Below are positions 17,499 to 26,201 of a stretch of 64,000 nt of DNA, one piece after another. The notes under the pieces are model-generated. The model made no database searches. It worked only from the letters and a program-made list of their open reading frames with translations, and was not told where the DNA came from. The translations under genes were made by a program, and so were the position numbers. The first letter of the stretch is position 1. The number at the start of each line of letters is the position of its first letter. The stretch covers positions 1 through 64,000 of the forward strand of contig CAZRSF010000003.1 in assembly GCA_964602655.1 (NCBI GenBank), written 5' to 3'. The DNA comes from Moduliflexus sp964602655. GTDB taxonomy: Bacteria; Moduliflexota; Moduliflexia; Moduliflexales; Moduliflexaceae.

Positions 17499-18965
17499 AT
17501 GAAAAAAGAAGCTATTGTTGCGTTATTTTCAGCTTCATTTATTTTATGGAGTGGAATTTCTCAGCCTGTTCTGGCGGCAAAGTTAAGAAGCCCCATTAAT
17601 GATGGTCCCTGGGCAATTACTAATTATTTTGATCATGGAGGAGTATGGGATTGGAATGGCGGAAATAAAACGTATGCTGGGCATAAAGGAACTGATTGGG
17701 GAATTTCTGGGGTTTGGGGAGGTTGGTATGTTGCAATGGAAAGCGGGGTTGATGTTTTGGCTGCGACCGAGGGAACCGTTGTTTATGTAACCCCAAATCA
17801 AGGAGATTATTATGATCGGTGTTGCCATCCAGAGAGTAGTGCTGGCGGATATTGTACACTTGATTGGGGGACAAAATGTACGGGAACGCACCGAGGTTTG
17901 GGGAATCAAGTTGAAATTCAACATCCTGATGGAACCAGAACAATTTATGGTCACTTAAAAAGAGGCTCAATTCGCGTAAAAGAATACGAATATGTTGCTT
18001 GTGGTCAAATAATTGGACAGGTTGGTAGTTCAGGTTTTTCATGGGGGCCACATTTACATCTTGAAGTACAAACAACGGATACGGTTCCTTTTGATCCCTT
18101 TTCTAAAGACGTCTCTTTATCCTCTTGGGTTGAGCAAGGAGTTTATGGCGGTTTGCCATCTGCAACATGTCCAACTCCGCCTCCACCACCCCTTCCACCA
18201 ATTCCATCTCCCTGTGACGAGAAAAAGGTTGGTTTCTACAGTGATGGCTGGCATTATGATGGCAGCAGTGGTGCTTTTTGTCAGGTTTACAAAGAACTGG
18301 GGGAAGCAAAAATAATTGGTATCCCCGATAACTCTCCTGGAGAAACTCCGTATGTTCATTCATGGGGATCGCTTTTAATTCAAGATTTTAAAGATGGCGA
18401 AAATGTTGATTGTGCAATTATCGGTGGTTCAAATCCCAAACTTGCCTATTTATTAAAAATGGGCTTCTGGAAAACCTATAAAAATTTACGAGATGATCAA
18501 AGAACGTCATGTTTAGGAAAACCGATAGATGACGAACGCTCATCGTATGGCGCACAAGGAAAAAACACGCTTGCAATCCAGGATTTTGAGTATGGGCACA
18601 TGGAATTTTATCGGGATGGGTGTAGTCAAAGTAGTGGATGTGTAAGTATTTATACCAAAAAGAAGACGTTGACAACACCTTTTAATGATCCCTGTTTCGT
18701 GTTTAATTCTCAGGCTTCGTCGTATGCTCCTGTCTGTGTTAAGCCCGCTGGAAAAAATGGATTAGGGTGTCGTACACCTCTTCCAGATATTGATATTATT
18801 CCCAACTCTCCTGATTCCTCTGACGATTCGTGTGGATGTAATGGCAGTAACCCAATTCTAAATTGTACGATTACTGGAACATATAGCTGTACCGGGCGAA
18901 ATTCGATTACCTTAACTCCAAATTTTCATGCTGTGCAAGGCAGTAACGTCACCTTAAGACCGTAA
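17499..18965 (+). CDS. Exported M23 family metallopeptidase with Cys-rich C-terminus
   Basis: A 488-residue protein with a signal peptide (1-27, ending PVLAA) and an M23 (lysostaphin-type) peptidase domain at about 30-200. Zinc ligands are visible as His62 and Asp66 in GHKGTDWG and His187 in GPHLHLEV, with a further His152 in IYGHL. It would cut peptidoglycan cross-bridges or another glycine-rich peptide. A proline-rich linker (PTPPPPPLPPIPSP) leads to a Cys-rich region. A final segment (SITLTPNFHAVQGSNVTLRP) resembles the coathanger-type repeats of exported Bacteroidetes proteins. The ATG at 17499 follows GGAGGG. It lies 23 nt after the fibre gene and shares its AT-rich composition, so the two probably form one unit. 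Confidence 0.88.
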   Translation: MKKEAIVALFSASFILWSGISQPVLAAKLRSPINDGPWAITNYFDHGGVWDWNGGNKTYAGHKGTDWGISGVWGGWYVAMESGVDVLAATEGTVVYVTPNQGDYYDRCCHPESSAGGYCTLDWGTKCTGTHRGLGNQVEIQHPDGTRTIYGHLKRGSIRVKEYEYVACGQIIGQVGSSGFSWGPHLHLEVQTTDTVPFDPFSKDVSLSSWVEQGVYGGLPSATCPTPPPPPLPPIPSPCDEKKVGFYSDGWHYDGSSGAFCQVYKELGEAKIIGIPDNSPGETPYVHSWGSLLIQDFKDGENVDCAIIGGSNPKLAYLLKMGFWKTYKNLRDDQRTSCLGKPIDDERSSYGAQGKNTLAIQDFEYGHMEFYRDGCSQSSGCVSIYTKKKTLTTPFNDPCFVFNSQASSYAPVCVKPAGKNGLGCRTPLPDIDIIPNSPDSSDDSCGCNGSNPILNCTITGTYSCTGRNSITLTPNFHAVQGSNVTLRP

Positions 18966-18986
18966 TAAATGGGAGGTAAAAAAGTC

Positions 18987-20759
18987 ATGAACGCAACAAG
19001 ACGATTCTGGCACAGTTTCGCGCTCGGCGTACTCTTGATGTCAGGAGTATCGGCCAGCAGCGCGTATGGTCAGTCAAGCGCGAATTACGCAATTTGCGAA
19101 GATATGTTCGATAACGGCGGCGGCGTTGATCAAGTCGGAAATTATACGTTCGCCTCGTCAATCGGACAACTCGGCAGCGGATTTTCCGCAAGTCCGAATT
19201 ATACGAATTACGCCGGATTTATGAACAGTGGAAATACAGGGACTCTCGCTGCGCAATATGCTTTGACGCTTGCCACTCAAGGCGACGGCGCGGGGATCAT
19301 TTCGATGAACGGCGCGGCGAGCGATTCCGTGACAACGTTGTATGATACCGGGGCAACCGTCACGCTTCACGCTGCGGCCAATGTAGATTCGGAATTTCTC
19401 GGCTGGACCGGCGGCGCGTGTTCCGGCACGGATGATTGCGTCGTGACGATGAACAGCGATCTCGTCGTCGCTGCGGCGTTTGCCGTGAAACAGTTTTTGA
19501 TCAACGCCAATGTCAGCGAAGGCGGGGCGATTGCGCCGTCAGAGCAGATTGAGATTGCATATAATCAGAGCCAAACATTTGCCATCACGCCGAACGAAGG
19601 CTACCGACTGACAGATGTGTTGGTTGACGGCGTCTCAGTCGGCGCAGTCAATGAATACACGCTGGCGAACGTGACCGCGAATCATACGATTTCAGCCGTG
19701 TTTGCCATCAATACCTATACGATTACCGCCAACGCCGGAGTCGGCGGCAGCGTACAGCCTTCCGGCGCGGTTACGCTGAAGTATGGCGCGAATCAGGAAT
19801 TTATCATCACGCCGACAGCAGGCTATGAACTCGAACAGGTCTTGGTTGACGGCGCGTCAGTGCAGGATTTGACAACGTACATCGAACTGACAGAAGATTC
19901 CACAATAACGAAAGCCACGCTGACCTTTGCGAGCGTCACGACCGATCACGCCGTCGAAGCGCGTTTCAAAGCGATTGTAACAGGCGGATCGTTTGTCCGC
20001 GACGATTGGCGCGACGTTGACAAATCGCTGACCGATCCTGACGATGATTGGCTGTGCTGGGCAGCAGCGGCGGCAAATATTCTCAACTGGGGCGGCTGGA
20101 ATACGGAACTCACCGTCACAGCGCAGGATATTTTCGATACCATTCAAGAGTATTGGACGAACGCCGGAGGCTTGATGCAATACGGCTGGCAGTGGTGGCT
20201 GAATGGAACCGTTCCTCCGGATGTGCCGGGCTGGGCGCAACTGAATCAAGGTTCGGCGACAACGGATCAGGGCGGCGGATACCATGCCAGCGACAATTTC
20301 TTCGATTATTTCTCTGAAGATTGGGCGACGTGGGATGATGGTTCGAACGCTTGGACAGACGGTTCGGGCTTAATGGCGACTATTGACGACTATCTTCACG
20401 AAGAATTCGGCGTGACGTTGGCCGTTTATTCCGATACCGGCGGTCATGCGCTGACGGCATGGGGCTATGAATATGACGGTTCAGGTGATTATACGGGGAT
20501 TTATGTGACGGACTCGGATGATTATCTGACCGATTTGAAATTGTTGTCGGTAAGTTTGGATGCGGAAGATGGTTTATGGTATCTTGACCCGTCCGATCTT
20601 TACGGATATAGCGGCTGGTTTATCGGCGGCGTCCAGGCGCTTGCGCCCCATCAAACAATACCCAATGGCGATATTCCTGAGCCGGGAACGTTGATCTTAT
20701 TCGGTGTAGGCTTATTCGGATTGTTCGGTCTATTGAAAAAACGGAAGAAAAAAGTCTGA
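18987..20759 (+). CDS. Exported IdeS/Mac-like (C66) cysteine protease with PEP-CTERM tail
   Basis: A 590-residue protein with a signal peptide (1-29), an N-terminal domain of the SANY...ASSIGQ type, and two or three InlB-like divergent beta repeats (ITPNEGYRLTDVLVDG at about 200-215, ITPTAGYELEQVLVDG at about 274-289). A cysteine-protease domain follows at about 336-550. Cys357 in DDWLCWAAAAANIL, His487 in TGGHALTAWGYEYD and Asp509 in IYVTDSDD match the catalytic layout of the IdeS/Mac IgG-cleaving family, including the 22-residue His-Asp spacing. The C-terminus is a textbook PEP-CTERM sorting signal: Pro564-Glu-Pro, a hydrophobic helix and KKRKKK. The substrate is unlikely to be IgG here. 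GGGAGG precedes the ATG at 18987; an upstream ATG would overlap it. Confidence 0.88.
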   Translation: MNATRRFWHSFALGVLLMSGVSASSAYGQSSANYAICEDMFDNGGGVDQVGNYTFASSIGQLGSGFSASPNYTNYAGFMNSGNTGTLAAQYALTLATQGDGAGIISMNGAASDSVTTLYDTGATVTLHAAANVDSEFLGWTGGACSGTDDCVVTMNSDLVVAAAFAVKQFLINANVSEGGAIAPSEQIEIAYNQSQTFAITPNEGYRLTDVLVDGVSVGAVNEYTLANVTANHTISAVFAINTYTITANAGVGGSVQPSGAVTLKYGANQEFIITPTAGYELEQVLVDGASVQDLTTYIELTEDSTITKATLTFASVTTDHAVEARFKAIVTGGSFVRDDWRDVDKSLTDPDDDWLCWAAAAANILNWGGWNTELTVTAQDIFDTIQEYWTNAGGLMQYGWQWWLNGTVPPDVPGWAQLNQGSATTDQGGGYHASDNFFDYFSEDWATWDDGSNAWTDGSGLMATIDDYLHEEFGVTLAVYSDTGGHALTAWGYEYDGSGDYTGIYVTDSDDYLTDLKLLSVSLDAEDGLWYLDPSDLYGYSGWFIGGVQALAPHQTIPNGDIPEPGTLILFGVGLFGLFGLLKKRKKKV

Positions 20760-20772
20760 TCCGCTGTTTGTG

Positions 20773-20820
20773 AAAACAAAGGCTCGTTGACATCATCGTC
20801 AATGAGCCTTTTGTTTTTTC
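20773..20820 (+). terminator. Rho-independent terminator of the exported-protein unit
   Basis: A strong stem, AACAAAGGCTCGTTGAC paired with GTCAATGAGCCTTTTGTT, closes over a short loop (ATCATC) and runs into a T-rich tract. It begins 14 nt after the stop codon of the protease gene. Confidence 0.85.
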
Positions 20821-20911
20821 CTTGACACAAGCGCGGCTGTCATGACATGACTATGCTTGCAACATCGGGCATGACGCGCATCGTTCGTTTCACATAAAAA
20901 GGAGTTTTTTT

Positions 20912-21469
20912 ATGGGATTGGCACAACCGAAACAGATATATATCAATGAAGAAGAATACGTCTATGGCGAGGAATTCAGCGCATCACGCCACGAATACCT
21001 TGACGGTCAGGTGTATGCGATGGCCGGGGCAAGCGACAGGCATAACAGAATCGCTCTGAATGCCGCGATACTGCTTGACGCACACCTTCCTGATGGGTGC
21101 GAGGTTTTTGCGTCCGACATGAAAATCCGTCTCCAATTGCAACGCAAAACGCTCTTTTATTATCCCGATGTCATGGTCAGTTGCGCGGCGATGGATCGGG
21201 CGAAATACTATCGAGCGCAGCCGGTCTTGATTGTCGAAGTGCTGTCACAGGCGACGGAACGGCAGGATCGCGGCGAAAAATTCTGGAATTACCAGCAGAT
21301 TCCCAGCCTTCAGGAATATCTGCTGCTGTCGCAAGACGCCAAAGAAGCGACTCTGTTTCGGCGTTCGACCGGCTGGCAGCCGGAAGTCTTTCGCGACGGC
21401 GCGTTCCGTCTCGAATCTGTCGGGCTGGATGTGCCGCTGGATGCATTGTACCGGCGCGTCCGGCTGTAA
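20912..21469 (+). CDS. Uma2 family (DUF820) restriction-endonuclease-like protein
   Basis: A 185-residue protein of the Uma2/DUF820 family, which has a PD-(D/E)XK nuclease fold. The family pattern is clear: RHEYLDGQVYAMAGAS, then HNRIALNAAILL, DMKIRL, YYPDVMVSC (metal-binding Asp), PVLIVEVLSQ (metal-binding Glu) and WNYQQIPSLQEYLLL. Function is poorly known; such genes are abundant in cyanobacteria and other large-genome bacteria. The start has AAGGAG. It is a single gene between two terminator-like hairpins. Confidence 0.9.
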   Translation: MGLAQPKQIYINEEEYVYGEEFSASRHEYLDGQVYAMAGASDRHNRIALNAAILLDAHLPDGCEVFASDMKIRLQLQRKTLFYYPDVMVSCAAMDRAKYYRAQPVLIVEVLSQATERQDRGEKFWNYQQIPSLQEYLLLSQDAKEATLFRRSTGWQPEVFRDGAFRLESVGLDVPLDALYRRVRL

Positions 21470-21484
21470 TTCGCGTGATGAATA

Positions 21485-21517
21485 ACCTGTCAGACACGCT
21501 CAATATGTCTGACAGGT
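21485..21517. repeat. Palindrome ACCTGTCAGACA...TGTCTGACAGGT
   Basis: A 12-bp perfect stem closes over a 9-nt loop, 16 nt after the Uma2 gene. It may serve as a terminator although no T-tract follows. A related GTGTCTGACA palindrome is at 55662-55688. Confidence 0.7.
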
Positions 21518-21545
21518 GACTGCGACAGTGCCGGGCAGTTTTCCC

Positions 21546-21574
21546 TTGACAGAACGCCCCTGTTTTCATAATTT
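21546..21574 (+). promoter_or_regulatory. Promoter of ileS
   Basis: A perfect TTGACA (21546-21551), a 17-nt spacer and TAATTT (21569-21574). Transcription would begin near 21581, leaving a leader of about 110 nt before ileS. Confidence 0.65.
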
Positions 21575-21606
21575 GTCTGAATCTCTTTTCATTTTGAACA
21601 TCTGAC

Positions 21607-21692
21607 GTGAAATCTATTATTCATTTTTTCGATGGGAGAAGGGCTGAATTGCGCGACAAATTCGTTGATTCGCCCTTTTTCTTCTTTTTTGT
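21607..21692 (+). promoter_or_regulatory. Possible attenuator in the ileS leader
   Basis: A stem of AAGGGC(T)GAAT (21639-21649) with ATTCGCCCTT (21668-21677) is followed by an almost unbroken T-tract (21676-21690) just before the ileS ATG. It looks like an intrinsic terminator placed in the leader. There is no recognisable T-box sequence. A short in-frame GTG ORF (21607) through the hairpin has two consecutive Ile codons (21616-21621). Ribosome-mediated attenuation is possible but speculative. Confidence 0.4.
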
Positions 21693-24479
21693 ATGGATTA
21701 TAAAGAGACATTAAATTTACCGAAAACCGAGTTTCCCATGAAGGCGAATTTGCAGACGCGCGAGCCGGAATGGCTGGCAAAATGGGAACAAGAACACTTG
21801 TATCAACAAATCCGCGAAAAATCTGCCGGGCGCCCGCAATATGTGCTGCACGACGGCCCGCCCTATGCGAACGGCAATATTCATATCGGTCATGCGTTAA
21901 ATAAAATTTTAAAAGATATTATTGTCAAAACCCGCACCATGATGGGGTATGACTCCCCCTATATTCCGGGCTGGGACTGTCACGGCCTGCCAATTGAACA
22001 TAAAGTCGAAGTCGAATTGCGCGAGAAACGCAAACAATTGGTCAAAAGCGAGATTCGGAAACTCTGCCGTGAGTACGCCAACAAATATATTAATATTCAA
22101 CGCGACGAGTTCAAGCGGCTCGGCGTCTTTGGCGATTGGGAGCATCCGTATATCACGATGGATTTTCCGTATGAAGCGATTATCATGCGGGAATTCGGCA
22201 AATTCGTCGGCAACGGCGGCGTGGAGAAACGCCTGAAATCGGTGCGCTGGTGCATCTCCTGCGAAACCGCTCTGGCGGAAGCGGAAGTCGAATATGAAAA
22301 TCATTCGTCCCCCTCGATTTTTGTGAAATTTGCGCTGTCATCTGATCCGTCCGCCATCGCGCCGGAATTAGCCGGAAAATCGGTCTCTGTGATTATCTGG
22401 ACGACGACCCCCTGGACGCTGCCTGCCAACCTCGGCATCGCGTTTCATCCTGAATTTACGTATGTCGCGGTCGAAACGGACGGTCAAACCTTTATCGTGG
22501 CGGAAGCGTTATTAGAAAGTTTAGCGCAGCGGTTCGGCTGGCAAAATTACGCCATTCTCGCGAAATTCTCTGGGGCGAAAATGGAAGGGCTGGAATGCCG
22601 CCATCCATTCATTGACCGCGCTTCGAAATGCGTGTTAGCGGATTATGTGACGCTGGATCAAGGCTCTGGCTGCGTCCATACCGCGCCGGGACACGGGCAG
22701 GATGACTACAATACCGGCTTGAAATACGGCCTGGAGATTTACGCGCCGGTGGATCATCAGGGCAGATTCACGAGCGACGTGGAACGCTTCGCCGGAATGC
22801 AAGTGTTTGAGGCGAACAAGCCGATTATCGAACTGCTTCGGCAGCAAGGCGATTTGATGGGGACGGAAAAAATCGAGCATCAATATCCGCATTGCTGGCG
22901 CTGCAAAAAACCGGTGATTTTCCGCGCCACCGCGCAGTGGTTCGTGATTTTGGAAAATAACGATTTGCGGCAAAAGGCATTGCAGGAAATCCGTAACGTG
23001 CAATGGATTCCAGCCTGGGGGCAGGAACGGATTTACAGCATGGTGGAAAACCGCCCGGATTGGTGTCTGTCGCGGCAGCGCAACTGGGGCGTGCCGATTG
23101 TCGCGCTCTATTGCGAGCAATGCGGCGAAATTCTGCTGAAACAGGAAATCGTTGATTTCGTCGCGCAAAAGGTCGAAACCAGCGGCGCGGATGTCTGGTT
23201 CGATCTGCCGCTCGATCAATTGCTGCCGCCCGGCACCAAATGCGAAAAATGCGGCGGCTCGTCGTTCAAAAAAGAGACGGACATTCTCGATGTCTGGTTC
23301 GATTCCGGTACAAGTCACGCCGCCGTGATCGAGCCGAAGATGCCGGAACTTCCCTGGCCGGTGGATATGTATCTGGAAGGCACGGATCAGCATCGCGGCT
23401 GGTTTCATAGTTCGCTCTTAGAAGCGGTGGGCACGCGCGGGGCTGCGCCGTACAAATCGGTCTTGACGCACGGCTATATCGTGGATGAGCAGGGGCGCAA
23501 AATGTCCAAATCGCTCACGAATTCTGTGGCGCCGCAAGAAATCATCAAGCAATATGGCGCGGAAATCCTGCGTTTATGGGTTTCGACGGAAGATTACACC
23601 TCTGATATTTCGATTTCGATGGACATGATGAAGCGGATCGCCGATTCCTATCGCCGCATTCGCAACACCTGTCGCTACATGCTCGGCAATTTATCGGATT
23701 TTGATCCGGCGAAAGACGCGGTGAAATACGACGAGATGCTGGAAATCGACCGCTGGGCGCTGCATCGCCTGCAACTGCTGATTCAGCGTGTCTGGAAAGC
23801 GTATGAAGATTTCGAATTTCATCTCTTTTTCCATGCGTTTCATAATTTCTGCGTCGTGGATATGAGCGCGTTCTATCTCGATGTGCTGAAAGACCGCATG
23901 TACACGGCGAAAGCGACCTCGAAAGCGCGGCGATCCGGTCAGACGGCGATGTATGAAATCCTGAATGCGATGGTCACGCTGATGGCGCCGATCTTGTCAT
24001 TTACTGCCGAAGAATGCTGGGGCTATCTGGTCAAAGACGGCAAAAGCGTGCATCTGCAAGATTTTCCGAAGGTCAATCCGGCCTGGATGGATGAAGCGCT
24101 GAATACGCGGTGGGAAAAATTGGGCGAGATTCGTGGCGAAATCCTGAAACAACTTGAAATTCTCAGGCAAAACAAAGTGATCGGCCTGTCGCTCGACGCA
24201 AAAGTCGAAGTGTATGCGTCCGGCGAAACATTAGCGCTGCTGCGCCAATTCGAAAACGACCTCGCCGATATTTGCATCGTGTCGGCGGCGACTGTCTATA
24301 GCGATGAGACGCCGGTTCCGGCGGATGCGATTCGCAGCGAGGCCGTGCCGAATCTTGCAATGAAGATCGTCAAAGCATCGGGCGAGAAATGCCCGCGCTG
24401 CTGGCATTATCAGACCAATATCGGCCAGAACGCCGCGCATCCTGATCTGTGCGCGTCCTGCGCGGATGCGGTGAGCTAA
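21693..24479 (+). CDS. ileS: Isoleucine--tRNA ligase
   Basis: A 928-residue class I aminoacyl-tRNA synthetase that charges tRNA-Ile. The protein opens with the family-typical MDYKETLNLPKTEFPMKANL. The HIGH motif is HIGH at 64-67 (PPYANGNIHIGHALNK). The editing (CP1) domain includes TTPWTLPANLGIA, and KMSKS is at 603-607. The C-terminal zinc knuckle has CPRC and CASC pairs. Length and order are those of ordinary bacterial IleRS. No clear ribosome binding site precedes the ATG, since the preceding bases are a T-tract. That makes its translation or leader control worth noting. Confidence 0.97.
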   Translation: MDYKETLNLPKTEFPMKANLQTREPEWLAKWEQEHLYQQIREKSAGRPQYVLHDGPPYANGNIHIGHALNKILKDIIVKTRTMMGYDSPYIPGWDCHGLPIEHKVEVELREKRKQLVKSEIRKLCREYANKYINIQRDEFKRLGVFGDWEHPYITMDFPYEAIIMREFGKFVGNGGVEKRLKSVRWCISCETALAEAEVEYENHSSPSIFVKFALSSDPSAIAPELAGKSVSVIIWTTTPWTLPANLGIAFHPEFTYVAVETDGQTFIVAEALLESLAQRFGWQNYAILAKFSGAKMEGLECRHPFIDRASKCVLADYVTLDQGSGCVHTAPGHGQDDYNTGLKYGLEIYAPVDHQGRFTSDVERFAGMQVFEANKPIIELLRQQGDLMGTEKIEHQYPHCWRCKKPVIFRATAQWFVILENNDLRQKALQEIRNVQWIPAWGQERIYSMVENRPDWCLSRQRNWGVPIVALYCEQCGEILLKQEIVDFVAQKVETSGADVWFDLPLDQLLPPGTKCEKCGGSSFKKETDILDVWFDSGTSHAAVIEPKMPELPWPVDMYLEGTDQHRGWFHSSLLEAVGTRGAAPYKSVLTHGYIVDEQGRKMSKSLTNSVAPQEIIKQYGAEILRLWVSTEDYTSDISISMDMMKRIADSYRRIRNTCRYMLGNLSDFDPAKDAVKYDEMLEIDRWALHRLQLLIQRVWKAYEDFEFHLFFHAFHNFCVVDMSAFYLDVLKDRMYTAKATSKARRSGQTAMYEILNAMVTLMAPILSFTAEECWGYLVKDGKSVHLQDFPKVNPAWMDEALNTRWEKLGEIRGEILKQLEILRQNKVIGLSLDAKVEVYASGETLALLRQFENDLADICIVSAATVYSDETPVPADAIRSEAVPNLAMKIVKASGEKCPRCWHYQTNIGQNAAHPDLCASCADAVS

Positions 24480-24500
24480 AGGGCAGTAGCGAGGATACTT

Positions 24501-24534
24501 GTAAGAAAGGATGATGCAGATTATCCTTTCTTAC
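24501..24534. terminator. Hairpin after ileS
   Basis: GTAAGAAAGGAT pairs with ATCCTTTCTTAC across a short loop, 21 nt after the ileS stop. There is no immediate T-tract, although TTTTTTT follows at 24549-24555. It is a probable terminator or repeat. Confidence 0.55.
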
Positions 24535-24555
24535 GGGCATCCTTGTAGTTTTTTT

Positions 24556-24867
24556 ATGCAGAACGCTATTGACATTACCTTGCACTTTCCTATACAAATT
24601 ATTCAGAAAGAACGATGGTATGTGGCGTCCTGTTTGATGCTGGATGTGCATTCGCAGGGAGACACCGCAGAACAGGCGCAGACGAATCTTTTCGAAGCGT
24701 TGAAACTGTTTCTTACATCATGTTTCGACCGTGGGACGTTAGAGGCCGTATTAAAAGAATGCGGGTTTCGCCCTGAAAAGAGCTCCTTGTCATCGGAAGG
24801 GACGATGATTCACGTTCCGATCCATTTGTTCCAACATTCCAACTATTCGCACCAATGCCGCGCATAA
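24556..24867 (+). CDS. HicB-like antitoxin
   Basis: A 103-residue protein with the HicB partial RNase-H-like fold: a strand-rich start (ITLHFPIQIIQKERWYVASC), a GDTAEQAQTNLFEALKLFL helix, and no added DNA-binding domain visible. It would neutralise the HicA toxin encoded next. The internal ATG at 24556 is chosen; an upstream ATG at 24511 would read through the ileS hairpin. No clear ribosome binding site is seen. Gene order is antitoxin before toxin, the reverse of the most common hicAB order. Confidence 0.75.
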   Translation: MQNAIDITLHFPIQIIQKERWYVASCLMLDVHSQGDTAEQAQTNLFEALKLFLTSCFDRGTLEAVLKECGFRPEKSSLSSEGTMIHVPIHLFQHSNYSHQCRA

Positions 24868-25088
24868 CTCCAGTTCATTGGAAAGTGTTAGAATGTATTT
24901 TTCTCAAGGCGGGTTTTGCCTTCGAACGTCAGGAAGGGAGTCATCGAAGTTACAGTAAACCTGGTTGCCTTCGACCGATTATTATTCCAGCATACAAAGA
25001 AATTGACGATGATATTATTCACGCGAATATGCGAACGGCTAAAATGAGCCGAGACGACTATTTCAAATATCTCGTTCAATGTTCGTAA
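24855..25088 (+). CDS. HicA-like mRNA interferase toxin
   Basis: A 77-residue dsRBD-like toxin that cleaves mRNA when free of HicB. The family core is present: LKAGFAFERQEGSHRSYSKP (catalytic His in GSHRSY), then RPIIIPAYKEIDDDIIHANM and a final SRDDYFKYL helix. It overlaps the hicB 3' end by 13 nt, which indicates coupled translation. Confidence 0.82.
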   Translation: MPRITPVHWKVLECIFLKAGFAFERQEGSHRSYSKPGCLRPIIIPAYKEIDDDIIHANMRTAKMSRDDYFKYLVQCS

Positions 25089-25098
25089 ATATTTCCTT

Positions 25099-25986
25099 AT
25101 GGATAAACAGGTACAACGCTATTATTTGAAGGGACTTCACGCCAATACCAAAGGGAATTGGCTGCTTGCACTTCAGCATTTTCGGCAATGTCTGGAACTT
25201 GACCCGACTTGCGCGGAAGCGCATTACGAAGTCGGCATGATGTATTACAAGCAGGGGAATCATGAGATCGCGCTGGAACACATGACGCAGGCGCGGGACT
25301 ATAACACGTCGAACGTCCAGATTCACTTCGCGCTTGGTAACATCTATTTGACGGCGGATCAGCCGCAAGAGGCGATCAAAATTTATCATGAAATCGAGGA
25401 GTTCAACGAAGAGCCGACGCCCGCGTTGTATTTGAATTTGGGCATCGCCTACGCCGCTGTCGGCGATAAACCGAAAGCGATTACGTATCTCGAAAAATCC
25501 ATCAACATGGCGCCGCACAATGTCGAGGCGTTGAACAGTTTGGGGCGGGTCTATTATGAAAGCGAAGATTTCGAACGCGCCAAAGCGATTTTTCAGCGCG
25601 TGATTCGGTTGAATCCGAATTATCCCGGCGGACATCAGATGCTCGGTTTCGTGTATGCGCAGGAAGAGCAATGGGAGAAGGCGATTCACGAATGGGAACA
25701 GGTGTTGGCCGCGTTTCCGAATCGCGAAGACATGCTTTTTCAGATCGGCAAAGCGTGGGGCAAGCTGAATGAATACGAACGGGCAATTTCGATGCTGAAA
25801 AAAGCGCTGGCCGAAAATCCCGACAACGTGCAAGCGCGGATCGAACTCAGCATCATGTACGTCAACTCGAAGTATTACGATCACGCGATTCAAGAGCTAA
25901 AAGCTGCGGAACGGATCGATCCGCAAAATCCGATTATCAGGCAATTACTCGCAGACGCCACCCGGTTGAAAAAACTGTACGGATGA
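25099..25986 (+). CDS. TPR-repeat protein
   Basis: A 295-residue protein made almost wholly of tetratricopeptide repeats, about eight in number. Examples are GNWLLALQHFRQCLELDPTC, GNHEIALEHMTQA, ALNSLGRVYYESEDFERA and QWEKAIHEWEQVLAAFP. No signal peptide or other domain is seen. It is likely a cytoplasmic interaction scaffold with unknown partners. It starts 10 nt after hicA and is overlapped at its stop codon by the reading frame of a small membrane protein. Confidence 0.9.
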   Translation: MDKQVQRYYLKGLHANTKGNWLLALQHFRQCLELDPTCAEAHYEVGMMYYKQGNHEIALEHMTQARDYNTSNVQIHFALGNIYLTADQPQEAIKIYHEIEEFNEEPTPALYLNLGIAYAAVGDKPKAITYLEKSINMAPHNVEALNSLGRVYYESEDFERAKAIFQRVIRLNPNYPGGHQMLGFVYAQEEQWEKAIHEWEQVLAAFPNREDMLFQIGKAWGKLNEYERAISMLKKALAENPDNVQARIELSIMYVNSKYYDHAIQELKAAERIDPQNPIIRQLLADATRLKKLYG

Positions 25987-26057
25987 AGAACGACAGGGAT
26001 GATACTGAGTCAGGCGTAATCCCCGGATGCAGAGTCATTCCTGCCGTTAATAAGATC

Positions 26058-26201
26058 ATGAAAATTTTAAAACTCATCCTGATCATTCTTGCCATCTTGA
26101 TTGCGCTTGCATTGGTGAAAAAAGCGGTGAGTTTGGCGGTGTCGCTCGCATTTATCATCGGAATTATCGCCATTGTGTATTTCTTCTTAAAAAGACGGTA
26201 A
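26058..26201 (+). CDS. Small membrane protein
   Basis: A 47-residue protein with two hydrophobic segments (KLILIILAILIALALV and VSLAFIIGIIAIVYFFL) ending in KRR. An upstream in-frame ATG at 25983 overlaps the TPR stop codon and would add 25 hydrophilic residues. The short form is preferred because it begins at the hydrophobic segment. No family is recognised. Confidence 0.5.
   Translation: MKILKLILIILAILIALALVKKAVSLAVSLAFIIGIIAIVYFFLKRR

Noticed and set aside
20822..20880. TTGACA near 20823 followed by TATGCT as promoter of the Uma2 gene
   Set aside because: The spacer would be about 24 nt, too long for a housekeeping promoter.
21581..21692. T-box riboswitch upstream of ileS
   Set aside because: No T-box core sequence or specifier-loop layout is visible; only a terminator-like hairpin is present.
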